Below, one piece after another: positions 8,510-15,757 of a DNA stretch of 64,000 nucleotides (its first letter is position 1; every line of letters starts with the position of its first letter). Origin of the DNA: an uncultured Acidobacteriia bacterium (GTDB taxonomy: Bacteria; Acidobacteriota; Terriglobia; Bryobacterales; Bryobacteraceae); assembly GCA_903925015.1 (NCBI GenBank), contig CAIYDY010000316.1:1-64000 (forward strand). Direction: 5' to 3'. Both the position numbers and the translations under genes were made by a program. The notes beneath the pieces are model-generated. The model saw only the letters and a program-made list of their open reading frames with translations, was not told the DNA's origin and made no database searches.

Positions 8510-10780
8510 ATGTTCACAAACATTAAGTCCAAAGCGGCAGCATGTCGACTGGTCGTGGCCTGTCTCTGCATCCTAGTCTCAACAGCCTGCTCCGGCACCC
8601 CCGAATCTCGTGAAGCGGCCCGCATGAAAAAGGGCAACGAGGATTTTGAGAAGGGGGATTACCGCAAAGCTGTCATCGAGTTCAAGATTGCTTCGCAGAA
8701 CATGCCCACCCATGCTGAGCCGCTGTACCAGCTGGGTCGCACCTACCAAAAGCTCGGTAACGTCGCACTTGCATACCAGAGCTTTCAGAAAGCCCAGACC
8801 GTTGAACCTGGCCACGAAGGGGCGCGTCTGCAGGTCGCCATGTACAAGGTGGGCAGCAACAGGCCAGAGAATCTCGAAGAGGCCAAACCGGTCCTCCGCC
8901 AGTACCTCGCGGCTCACCCGGCGGACACGGAAACCATCGGAGCTCTGGCCCTTGCTGAGGCGAAGTCCGGCAACAAGGGCGAGGCTCTTCGCTATCTCCT
9001 GCTCGCCGCCGATAAGGACTCCGCCAACACCCGGCCAGCCATGGTTGTGGTCGCGTGGTACGCGGCAAAGAACGATCCTGCCGCAGCCACCGCCATCACC
9101 CACGCGCTCACCAGCAGCCATCCCGCCTCCGCCGAACTGGCCTCGCTCCGTGCGGAAGTGGCTCTTTCCGCGCACGATTCCGCAGATGCCAACGCAGAGA
9201 TCGCGCGCGCGCTGACTCTCAACCGCGGTTCCCGCCAAGCACTCCAGCTGCGCCTGCGCCAGGAACTTGTCGCTGGCAACACACTCGGGGCCGAGGAGAC
9301 GGCCAAAGCACTCTCCCAACTTCCTGAAAAACAGCTTTGGTCCGCCTGGGCCCGCATGCTCTTTAGCGAAGGCAAAGTCGATGAGGGTATCGCCGAATTC
9401 AAACGGGTTCTCGCGGAGCATCCCGGCGACCCAAGTCTCCCGGACCAGTTCTCCGCCCTCCTCCTCACCGCCGGACGCCGCGCCGAAGCCGCCGCTGTCA
9501 TCTCTTCGACCCTCTCCCGTCTACCCAAAGACAAAACAGCGCTCCTCCAGCGCGCCTCGCTTGCCATCGACAACGCGGATCTCGAAGCCGCCTCCCGCGA
9601 TATCAGGACCCTCCAGGAACAGAAGGCATTCTCGGCTCCCCTCAGCTACCAGCAGTCCCGGCTCTTCGCCGCCCGAGGGAACGTTCATCGGCAAGGCGAA
9701 CTCCTTGTGGAAACCCTCAAACTCGATCCCCGCCTTTTTGCCGCCCGCCTCGACCTTGCCCAACTCCTCCTGAGCCTCGGAAATGCCAAACAGGCCCTCG
9801 AAACTCTCAATCAGGCTACCCCCATCGAACAGGGGTCCGTTGAGCATGCCTATGCCCGCAACATTGCACTCACGGAAGCGGGGGACTACCCGGCGGCCCG
9901 CAAGAGCATTGATGCGTCCCTCGCAAGAGCCCGCAATGCCGGCTTTCTCTACTCGGACGCACTTCTGCGGTCCAAGACCAAGGATCTGCCCGGGGCCCGC
10001 AAGTCGCTCGAAGCGGCGTTCGCGCTGACCCCCTCCCATCCCGCCGTTCTCAGTCTTCTGGGTGATGTGATGTCAAAGTTGGGCGAGCTTCCCCGGTTCC
10101 AGGCCATGTTGCGGGAGGCTGCCGCCAAGAATCCGCGCGTGCCGGAACTGCAAACCACCCTCGGGCGTCTCCTTGCCGCGCAGGGGAATCAGGCCGAAGC
10201 CCGTGCCGCCTTCACGGCCGCCGGAAACGTCCCGGATGCAATCTTCGGCCTCGCCCGTCTCGATATGGATGCCGGCGCTTTCGATGCCGCCAGGCAGCGG
10301 CTCCTCGATCTCACCAAGACCCGTGACAATGCGGCGACCCGCATGCTCCTCGCCGAAGTGGAAACACGCAAGGGCTCGGCCCCCGAAGCCATCACCGCCC
10401 ACTACTTGAGAGCCCTCGAACTCGACCCCTCCAATTCACAGGCCATGAACAACTTGGCCGATACACTCGCTTCACGCCTGAACAAGATGGACGACGCGCG
10501 TTTCTGGGCTGAGAAAGCCTTGGCTCTCGACCCCGACAATCCCCTCAGTGCCGACACCGTCGGCTGGATCTACTTCCGCCAGGGCAAGACGGAAGCCGCC
10601 CTGCCATTTCTGGAGCGCTCCCTGAAAGCAAAGGATCGTCCCACCGCCCACTACCACCTCGCCGCTGCCCTCGCCGCCACCGGCGACAAAACCCGGGCTC
10701 AAAAGGAATACGCCCTGGCCCTGAAGCAGGACCCCAAATCACCCGCGAGGTCGGAAGTCGCCCGCCTATTTGGCCAGTAG
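8510..10780 (+). CDS. TPR-repeat lipoprotein, PrsT-like
   Basis: Start placed at the ATG at 8510 rather than the in-frame ATG at 8483, because it gives a compact lipoprotein signal with lipobox LVSTAC (Cys about residue 23) and avoids overlap with the upstream gene. The rest (about 730 residues) is a run of TPR-type helical pairs, for example AEPLYQLGRTYQKLGNVALA near the start and AHYHLAAALAATGDKTRAQK near the end. Length and form resemble the PEP-CTERM-system TPR lipoprotein PrsT, and a PEP-CTERM protein lies two genes upstream. The PrsT assignment is an inference; a generic TPR lipoprotein is the alternative. Probably an outer-membrane or periplasmic assembly scaffold. Confidence 0.8.
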   Translation: MFTNIKSKAAACRLVVACLCILVSTACSGTPESREAARMKKGNEDFEKGDYRKAVIEFKIASQNMPTHAEPLYQLGRTYQKLGNVALAYQSFQKAQTVEPGHEGARLQVAMYKVGSNRPENLEEAKPVLRQYLAAHPADTETIGALALAEAKSGNKGEALRYLLLAADKDSANTRPAMVVVAWYAAKNDPAAATAITHALTSSHPASAELASLRAEVALSAHDSADANAEIARALTLNRGSRQALQLRLRQELVAGNTLGAEETAKALSQLPEKQLWSAWARMLFSEGKVDEGIAEFKRVLAEHPGDPSLPDQFSALLLTAGRRAEAAAVISSTLSRLPKDKTALLQRASLAIDNADLEAASRDIRTLQEQKAFSAPLSYQQSRLFAARGNVHRQGELLVETLKLDPRLFAARLDLAQLLLSLGNAKQALETLNQATPIEQGSVEHAYARNIALTEAGDYPAARKSIDASLARARNAGFLYSDALLRSKTKDLPGARKSLEAAFALTPSHPAVLSLLGDVMSKLGELPRFQAMLREAAAKNPRVPELQTTLGRLLAAQGNQAEARAAFTAAGNVPDAIFGLARLDMDAGAFDAARQRLLDLTKTRDNAATRMLLAEVETRKGSAPEAITAHYLRALELDPSNSQAMNNLADTLASRLNKMDDARFWAEKALALDPDNPLSADTVGWIYFRQGKTEAALPFLERSLKAKDRPTAHYHLAAALAATGDKTRAQKEYALALKQDPKSPARSEVARLFGQ

Positions 10781-10798
10781 GAGCGAATCAAGCCAGCA

Positions 10799-11194
10799 TT
10801 ACCAGATGACGGCCACTCCGTAGCGGGCCAGAACCGTGTCCCGGCTAACGAGAACACGATTTTCACAAGTTGCTTGTGCCACCAGGATCCGGTCAAACGG
10901 GTCCTTATGAATCGGAGGGAGTTTGGCCAGGGCCATCACATGGGTCGCACGGATGGGTAGAACCGTGATGCTGCTCCCGGTTACGTATCGACCCCACCAG
11001 GCAAGCGGGTCGGGGACGAGTGCGTCGTTCTTTCCGATTTTAAGAACCAGTTCCCAAAGATTCGCCGCGGAAGCGACCACGTCACCTTGCGGCAGGAGCT
11101 TGATTCCCTGTGGGCCGAGGTTCTGGGGTGCGGCCAGTGCCCAGACCAGCGTGTGGGTGTCGAGAAGCAACTTCGGCTGGGCAGGGCCCGTCAT
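10799..11194 (-). CDS. vapC: PIN-domain toxin, VapC family
   Basis: 131 aa PIN domain. The acidic residues expected for the metal site are present: Asp in LLLDTHTLVWAL, Glu in NLWELVLKIG, Asp in DPFDRILVAQA and Asp in LVSRDTVLARYG. Proteins of this family are Mg2+-dependent RNases, often acting on tRNA or rRNA, and are neutralised by a co-encoded antitoxin. It lies one base after the antitoxin gene, the usual order. It is convergent with the TPR lipoprotein gene (18 bp between stops). Complete and apparently intact. The symbol denotes family only; the RNA target cannot be read from the sequence. Confidence 0.85.
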   Translation of the reverse strand: MTGPAQPKLLLDTHTLVWALAAPQNLGPQGIKLLPQGDVVASAANLWELVLKIGKNDALVPDPLAWWGRYVTGSSITVLPIRATHVMALAKLPPIHKDPFDRILVAQATCENRVLVSRDTVLARYGVAVIW

Positions 11195-11195
11195 A

Positions 11196-11432
11196 CTATT
11201 TGCCTTCCGCCCATGCCTCGGCCTCGTCGTCAGTCATCGGTGCCCACCATTCATCCCCAGGCGGGACCAGGTCGTCGCCTCGTGCAATACCCAGGGGGAA
11301 TCCCCCGCCGCGCGTCTTGATCAGGTCGGCAACCGGCTTGCCGTGCCGGGCTATCGTGACCGTTTCCCCTTGCTCCACAAGCTCCAGCAGATGTGACAGC
11401 TGAGTCTTCGCTTCATGTACGTTAATCTGCAT
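11196..11432 (-). CDS. Phd/YefM-family antitoxin
   Basis: 78 aa. The N-terminal half (MQINVHEAKTQLSHLLELVE..GE.V.IARHGKPVADL) is the typical Phd/YefM DNA-binding fold. The C-terminal part is acidic and Trp-rich and probably wraps the toxin. A good ribosome binding site (GAGGAC) precedes the ATG. A 21-bp palindrome lies just upstream over the likely promoter, fitting autoregulation by the toxin-antitoxin complex. Confidence 0.85.
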   Translation of the reverse strand: MQINVHEAKTQLSHLLELVEQGETVTIARHGKPVADLIKTRGGGFPLGIARGDDLVPPGDEWWAPMTDDEAEAWAEGK

Positions 11433-11441
11433 GTCCTCAGT

Positions 11442-11462
11442 TTAGTCCTTTTTGTGGACTAA
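11442..11462 (-). promoter_or_regulatory. Operator-like palindrome of the toxin-antitoxin operon
   Basis: Perfect inverted repeat TTAGTCC-N7-GGACTAA, 9 bp upstream of the antitoxin start codon. On the minus strand it ends in ACTAAACTGAGG, so a TAAACT -10 box overlaps its proximal arm. This is the placement expected for conditional autorepression by an antitoxin-toxin complex. Confidence 0.65.
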
Positions 11463-11923
11463 TTGCATCGGAACCGTCAAGGCTCCGGCTACCGCACCTC
11501 ACCCGCGTCATCTCGCGCATCAATGGAACCTACGTGTGCTCAGCGGATTGCAGTTTGCGCGAGGAGAACGTGCGAGCACGGTTGGAGCTTTTGGTGCAAG
11601 AGATACAGAACATAGACGCCGCCGGCCAGTAACCCGGTCATAAACTGTATTTCCATTTAAATCAACAACATCCATCACCTTCGGCTCGTTTTGCCCCTCG
11701 CTCCGTGGCATACTCCACCTCGGAGGAGCCCTATGCTCTCGGAACGACAACTCGCAGCCAACCGTCACAGACCGCCACGCACATTTCTTGAGAATTTATT
11801 GGCCCCGCATGGCTCCGTTTTGGCTCCGTTTTGGCTCTGTTTTTACCCGCCTAATCAAATGGAATCAATAACTTGGGGGTTCCAAGCACGCAGAAAATGG
11901 TGGCGTTGCTTTTTGACCCCGAC
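11463..11923. other. Decayed 461-bp region between the TA module and the sigma factor
   Basis: No intact gene is visible. On the plus strand an open frame ending at 11632 reads ..TRVISRINGTYVCSADCS.. and looks like the C-terminal scrap of a lost protein. A second fragment starts at 11733 (listed separately). Three 11-bp direct repeats (GGCTCCGTTTT twice, GGCTCTGTTTT once) occupy 11811-11843. The region is noticeably more AT-rich than its flanks. Confidence 0.4.
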
Positions 11924-11927
11924 CTAA
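11733..11927 (+). pseudogene. Truncated gene fragment with the SERQLAANR start motif
   Basis: A strong Shine-Dalgarno (GGAGGA, 11723-11728) precedes an ATG whose product begins MLSERQLAANR. That opening resembles a family of acidobacterial proteins starting with SERQ/TEKQ-LAANR followed by a STGPKT-PEGK segment; here that segment and the body are missing and the frame runs through low-complexity sequence (the 11-bp repeats) to a stop at 11927. It is most likely an internally deleted remnant. The family resemblance is from memory and is the weakest part of this call. Confidence 0.3.
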
Positions 11928-12517
11928 GGACGGACGCCGGGGTCCAGTTCCTGCATCAGCATGGCCCGGGCAATCTGCCATTGGCGTTTGACCGTGCTGA
12001 CAGATAGCCGCAGGACCGAGGCGGTCTCCTCCACGCTGAGTTCCCCGAAACAGCGCAACTCCACCAGATGGGCCAAGTGGCGGTCACGTTCGGCCAAGCG
12101 GGTCAACGCTTGGTCGAGCGCCAGCATTTCCAGTGGCTCCACCCGGACCACCGCGTCGCCCTTGAGGCGAAGCAGCGCGTCGGTGTCGAGTTGGCGACGT
12201 CCCGCCAAGCGGGCGCGGGCGTGGTCGAGGAGGATCTGTCGCATCGCCACCGCCGCGCAGTTGATGAAATGGGCCCGGCTCTGGTAGTTTTGCTCCCGGG
12301 CGGCACCCAGCTTGAGCCAAGCTTCATTGACAAGGGCGGTCGGCTGCAGGGTGTGGTTCGCGCGCTCGCTCCGCATCAGGCGGCGGGCAATCTGTCGGAG
12401 GTGGGTGTGGACCGCATCCAGCAGACGCTGTTGCACTTCGGGATCGCCGGCACCGTCCGAGATCTGCTTGAGCAGACGGTTGACTTCCTCGTCGGGTGTG
12501 GAGGTTTCGGGAACCAC
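11924..12517 (-). CDS. ECF-type RNA polymerase sigma factor (TIGR02999-like)
   Basis: 197 aa. Region 2 lies in the first half (HTHLRQIARRLMRSERANHTL, then NEAWLKLGA..FINCAAVAMRQILLDHARAR), and region 4 is a helix-turn-helix at about 160-190 (ELSVEETASVLRLSVSTVKRQW). The NHTLQPTALVNEAWLKL segment is typical of the ECF subfamily abundant in Acidobacteria and Planctomycetes. The start is GTG at 12517; a TATTCT box (12524-12529) ends 6 nt before it, so the mRNA may be leaderless. No anti-sigma factor is adjacent. Confidence 0.9.
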   Translation of the reverse strand: MVPETSTPDEEVNRLLKQISDGAGDPEVQQRLLDAVHTHLRQIARRLMRSERANHTLQPTALVNEAWLKLGAAREQNYQSRAHFINCAAVAMRQILLDHARARLAGRRQLDTDALLRLKGDAVVRVEPLEMLALDQALTRLAERDRHLAHLVELRCFGELSVEETASVLRLSVSTVKRQWQIARAMLMQELDPGVRP

Positions 12518-12523
12518 TCGGCC

Positions 12524-12529
12524 AGAATA
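12524..12529 (-). promoter_or_regulatory. -10 box directly upstream of the sigma factor start
   Basis: TATTCT on the minus strand, 6 nt before the GTG start codon. Transcription would begin at or within a base or two of the start codon. No convincing -35 element. Confidence 0.4.
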
Positions 12530-12548
12530 CCACAGCCTCGCTCGCCGC

Positions 12549-13448
12549 TCACGCTTGGATTAGCCAAATCGGCGGATCGAAACGGCGGTACAATCCGTCG
12601 CGCAGACCCTCCAGGGCCGCAGCGGGGGCGCGGCCCGACCTTGCAGCATCCACAACTTCGGCGAATCCTTCCACAATATTCCGGGCCGCAACCGTGGTCC
12701 GGTCGAGTTTCAGGCCTGCCTTTACCAGGTGGTCCCACGTGAGGAAACGGTTGCGGATCATCAGATACTGGGCAACGGCGACGCCAATATCCGTGGGAAT
12801 GTACTTCGCGCCCAGGTGGTTCACCCGGATCACGCTCGCGTGGAGCGAGGCGATGAAGCCGTAGGCCGCACCTCCACCGTGGAAGAACCGGGCGTCCGGA
12901 AGCCCGGCTTTTTCAATAACCAGACGCCGGGTCAGAGCACCGTCCAAATCGCAGTATTGGGCAGGGGCGAATTTGCGTCCATTGGCGAAGGAAATCTCCC
13001 CGGGAATGGGCACCAATTTGGCCGATCCAACATCCCAGACAGCCTCCCCGGAAGATCGACCGCTCGGCAGCTCCTTGCGGATTTCGATTAGATCCCCGGC
13101 GTGCTGCCACGACAGCATGGTCTGGAGGCAATCCGGATTCGGCTCGAACCGGTCGGTCATGGTCCAGACCCAGCCGAAATCATGGCGGCAGTGCATCCAC
13201 TGCATGCCAGCCCGGAAAGCCCCCGTCTCGCCGGAATTCAGGGGCAGGGTCATCACTTCAACTTGCGGAAATTCAGCAGCCAGCACCTCGGCGCTGCCGT
13301 CCGTTCCGGCGTTGTCGACAACGTTGTCGACGACAAGGATGCAGTCCGGCAGGCGGGTCTGGCGCAGAAGCGCCCGAAGGCAGACTCTGAGACGGTCCTT
13401 TTGGTTTCGGGTGGCGACAACGGCGCAGACAGTGTTGGACACGCTCAA
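12549..13448 (-). CDS. Glycosyltransferase family 2
   Basis: 299 aa. The N-terminus (VCAVVATRNQKDRLRVCLRAL) and the VVDN..GTDGS nucleotide-binding segment are typical GT2 (GT-A fold). Two oddities: VVDN is duplicated (residues 39-46) through a 12-bp tandem duplication at 13311-13334, and the acidic motif usually read as DDD or DxD appears as MTDRFEPNPD (98-100 TDR). It may therefore be a divergent or weakly active enzyme. The start is TTG at 13448, overlapping the stop of the upstream gene as TTGA; GTG at 13442 is an alternative. Donor and acceptor cannot be deduced; GlfT/rhamnosyltransferase-like members are the closest in style. Confidence 0.8.
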   Translation of the reverse strand: MSVSNTVCAVVATRNQKDRLRVCLRALLRQTRLPDCILVVDNVVDNAGTDGSAEVLAAEFPQVEVMTLPLNSGETGAFRAGMQWMHCRHDFGWVWTMTDRFEPNPDCLQTMLSWQHAGDLIEIRKELPSGRSSGEAVWDVGSAKLVPIPGEISFANGRKFAPAQYCDLDGALTRRLVIEKAGLPDARFFHGGGAAYGFIASLHASVIRVNHLGAKYIPTDIGVAVAQYLMIRNRFLTWDHLVKAGLKLDRTTVAARNIVEGFAEVVDAARSGRAPAAALEGLRDGLYRRFDPPIWLIQA

Positions 13449-14164
13449 ATCCGCCCAAACTTGGCGACGGCCTCGCGGATCGACCTGAATTTCTCGATGA
13501 ACGGGATCATCGTGTGTTCGGTGTTGTCCAGTTCCTCTGCGCGCTTCAGGATCTCGGCGGCCTTGGCCCGCGGGATGACAACGACACCGTCCTCGTCCGC
13601 GGAAATGATGTCCCCGGCGTTGACCAAGGCTCCGGCGCAGGTGATGGGCACATTGACCCCCGCAAACCGGTAATGGTTGACCGACGTGGACGGGGCAATG
13701 CCGGTGCTGAATACCGGGAATTGCAGTTTCTTGATCTGCGGTGTGTCGCGGACGGCGGCGTCGATCACGGCACCGGCGAACCCCCGGGCCTTCATCGCGG
13801 TCGCCATCAGGCCGCCGATGCCGGCGATATCGCCCCCGTCATCCAGTTTCATCACGTAAACGGACCCCGGGGCGGCGGCATCGATCGCGTCCAGCATACC
13901 CTGCGAGGCCTTTGAGCCGTCCTTATGCTCCTCCTTCTTGAGCAGCACCGTCACGGCCGGACCGACGAATTTGGTGGTGAACACGGGCCGCATGCCGTGG
14001 TGCATGTACATCTTCTGGCCATAAAGCTGCTCAATCGCATCCGCCACCGATGCCACCTCGACATTCTTGAAGCCCTCAATCAGCGGGTCGCCCGCCGGAG
14101 GCTGAGCCAGGAGGAAGGCCACGGAAACAACTGCGGCGGCGAAGACGGGAACCGAAACTCTCAT
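13445..14164 (-). CDS. Secreted RraA-like (HMG/CHA aldolase-type) protein
   Basis: 239 aa. After an N-terminal signal peptide (about residues 1-22) comes an RraA/aldolase fold with the expected blocks: VASVADAIEQL, GPAVTV, GDIAGIGGLMATAMKARGFAG, then DAAVRDTPQI and FPVFSTG. RraA relatives are either regulators of RNase E or divalent-metal 4-hydroxy-4-methyl-2-oxoglutarate/oxaloacetate aldolases. The usual DGxxRD metal motif is DAAVRD here. A signal peptide is unusual for this fold and argues against an RNase-regulating role. It is translationally coupled to the downstream glycosyltransferase (4-bp overlap). Confidence 0.8.
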   Translation of the reverse strand: MRVSVPVFAAAVVSVAFLLAQPPAGDPLIEGFKNVEVASVADAIEQLYGQKMYMHHGMRPVFTTKFVGPAVTVLLKKEEHKDGSKASQGMLDAIDAAAPGSVYVMKLDDGGDIAGIGGLMATAMKARGFAGAVIDAAVRDTPQIKKLQFPVFSTGIAPSTSVNHYRFAGVNVPITCAGALVNAGDIISADEDGVVVIPRAKAAEILKRAEELDNTEHTMIPFIEKFRSIREAVAKFGRI

Positions 14165-14183
14165 CGGTTTCCAGCTTACTACC

Positions 14184-14507
14184 TCAAAGGTCGACAGTCT
14201 CGCCCAGCTGTTCGCCGATCACATCCCCCATCAACTGCAGCAAACTGCGGCCATCGGGCAGTTCGAACGCGGATGAGGCCGGATTCCAATCCAGCTTGAA
14301 GCTCTTCACGCGGGCCGAGACCCAAATCTGGTGGACGGGTGAGTTCGGGCTAACCACAAACTTGGCCGGCGGGTCGTCGAACTCAACCGCCAAAGCCCCT
14401 TCCTTGCTATCGACATCGAAATCGAAATCCTCGGAGGTCCGTTCCAAGGCCCGGCGGAGGGTATCCATCGCGCCGTCGCAAGCTGTCCGAAATTGTTGGT
14501 CGTCCAT
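14184..14507 (-). CDS. cyaY: Iron donor protein CyaY (bacterial frataxin)
   Basis: 107 aa, the normal CyaY length, using the ATG at 14507 (MDDQQFRTACDGAMDTL). Conserved features are an acidic first helix (TSEDFDFDVDSKEG), the beta-sheet signature HQIWVSARVKSFKLDW and the terminal FELPDGRSLLQLMGDVIGEQ. Frataxin binds Fe2+/Fe3+ and modulates iron-sulfur cluster assembly on IscS/IscU. It lies 8 bp after the NRAMP gene and 19 bp before the RraA-like gene, probably in one transcript; no isc genes are nearby. A longer upstream frame exists but would overlap the transporter. Confidence 0.85.
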   Translation of the reverse strand: MDDQQFRTACDGAMDTLRRALERTSEDFDFDVDSKEGALAVEFDDPPAKFVVSPNSPVHQIWVSARVKSFKLDWNPASSAFELPDGRSLLQLMGDVIGEQLGETVDL

Positions 14508-14515
14508 AGTAGTCC

Positions 14516-15757
14516 TTACTCTCCACGGAGGGATATGCCAGTCAGCGCCAGGGTCATCCCGATCACGACGATGGCCGTGACCCAAGCCACGGCGTTATAC
14601 AAGGGTGGATTCACCCACTCCTTCATCAGCCCCTTCTTATTGACGAGGATGATCATAAAGATGAGAATGAACGGCAGCAGCATCCCGTTCAGCACCTGGG
14701 ACAGCAGGATCATCCTTACCATCGGGAAATTCGGCACCAGGACCACCCCGGCCCCAACCACGATCAACAGGGTGTAGAGCCAATAGAAGATCGGTGCTTC
14801 CTTCCAGGTGCGGCTCACGCCCGATTCAAAGCCCAACCCCTCGCACACCGAGTATGCAGTGGAGAGCGGCAGAATGCAGGCGGCGAACACCGAGGCGTTC
14901 AGCAACCCGGCGCTGAACAGCAGAAACGCATACTGGCCGAAGGGCTTGAAGGCAAGCGCGGCCTCGCTCGCGTCCTTGATGTCCGTCGGATGGCCCCGGT
15001 AGGCCCCGGCGCAGGCCACGATGATGAAGAACGCGATCACGGAGGTCATCACGCAACCGACGATCACCTCAACCCGCGATTCCCGGTACTCCTTGGCCGT
15101 AATTCCCTTCTCCACGACCGCAGCTTGCAGATAGAACTGCATCCAGGGCGCGATCGTGGTCCCAACCATCGCGATCAACATCGTGATGTAGCCGCCGTCC
15201 AGCATCAAGGTGGGTCGAATGCTGGTGATCAGGGCCTCGTGCCAGTCCGGCTTGACCAGAAATCCGGCGATTACGTAGGAGATGTAGATCACGCAGGCGA
15301 ACAGGAAGATCTTCTCGACGCTGGCGTAGTTCCCCTTCACGGCGAGAAACCAGACTAGGACGCCGGCCAGCGGCACCGAAATGTATTTGGAGACGCCAAA
15401 CAAGTCCAGCGCGGTGGCTACACCGGCGAACTCGGCCACGATATTGGTGAAGTTCGCCATCACCAGCAGGAGCATGATGCCGAAGGTGATTCGTAAGCCG
15501 AACTCCTCGCGGATCAAATCCGAAAGACCCTTGCCTGTGACGGCCCCCATCCGGGAACACATCTCCTGGGTAACAATCAGCGCCACCGTAATCGGCAGCA
15601 GCGTCCACAACGGCAGGTACAGCCAGCGCGCGCCGGCTTGCGAGTAGGTATAGATGCCGCCGGAATCGTTGTCGACAACGGCGGTGATGAAGCCCGGCCC
15701 CAGCACAGCCAGGAACACGAAAAAATGGCGCTTGAGGCGGGCGAGCAGATCTCTCAT
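14516..15757 (-). CDS. NRAMP-related divalent cation transporter, possibly Mg2+ (NRMT-like)
   Basis: 413 aa, about 11 transmembrane helices. Against canonical NRAMP/MntH, the TM1 DPGN motif reads D31-S-G-G34 (in VVDNDSGGIY), keeping only the Asp, and the TM6 MPHN motif reads APWM (in TTIAPWMQFY), so the soft methionine ligand and the Asn are lost. Loss of the Met is the hallmark of NRAMP-related Mg2+ transporters (NRMT). The gene overlaps the MgtE-N/CBS gene by ATGA, which supports Mg2+; the cyaY gene downstream would fit Fe2+ or Mn2+. I favour Mg2+ with moderate certainty. Family assignment is firm; substrate is inferred. Confidence 0.85.
   Translation of the reverse strand: MRDLLARLKRHFFVFLAVLGPGFITAVVDNDSGGIYTYSQAGARWLYLPLWTLLPITVALIVTQEMCSRMGAVTGKGLSDLIREEFGLRITFGIMLLLVMANFTNIVAEFAGVATALDLFGVSKYISVPLAGVLVWFLAVKGNYASVEKIFLFACVIYISYVIAGFLVKPDWHEALITSIRPTLMLDGGYITMLIAMVGTTIAPWMQFYLQAAVVEKGITAKEYRESRVEVIVGCVMTSVIAFFIIVACAGAYRGHPTDIKDASEAALAFKPFGQYAFLLFSAGLLNASVFAACILPLSTAYSVCEGLGFESGVSRTWKEAPIFYWLYTLLIVVGAGVVLVPNFPMVRMILLSQVLNGMLLPFILIFMIILVNKKGLMKEWVNPPLYNAVAWVTAIVVIGMTLALTGISLRGE

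Noticed and set aside
12068-12742. 224-residue plus-strand open frame over the sigma factor and glycosyltransferase genes
   Set aside because: Antisense to two genes with clear motifs; Arg/Gln-rich shadow.
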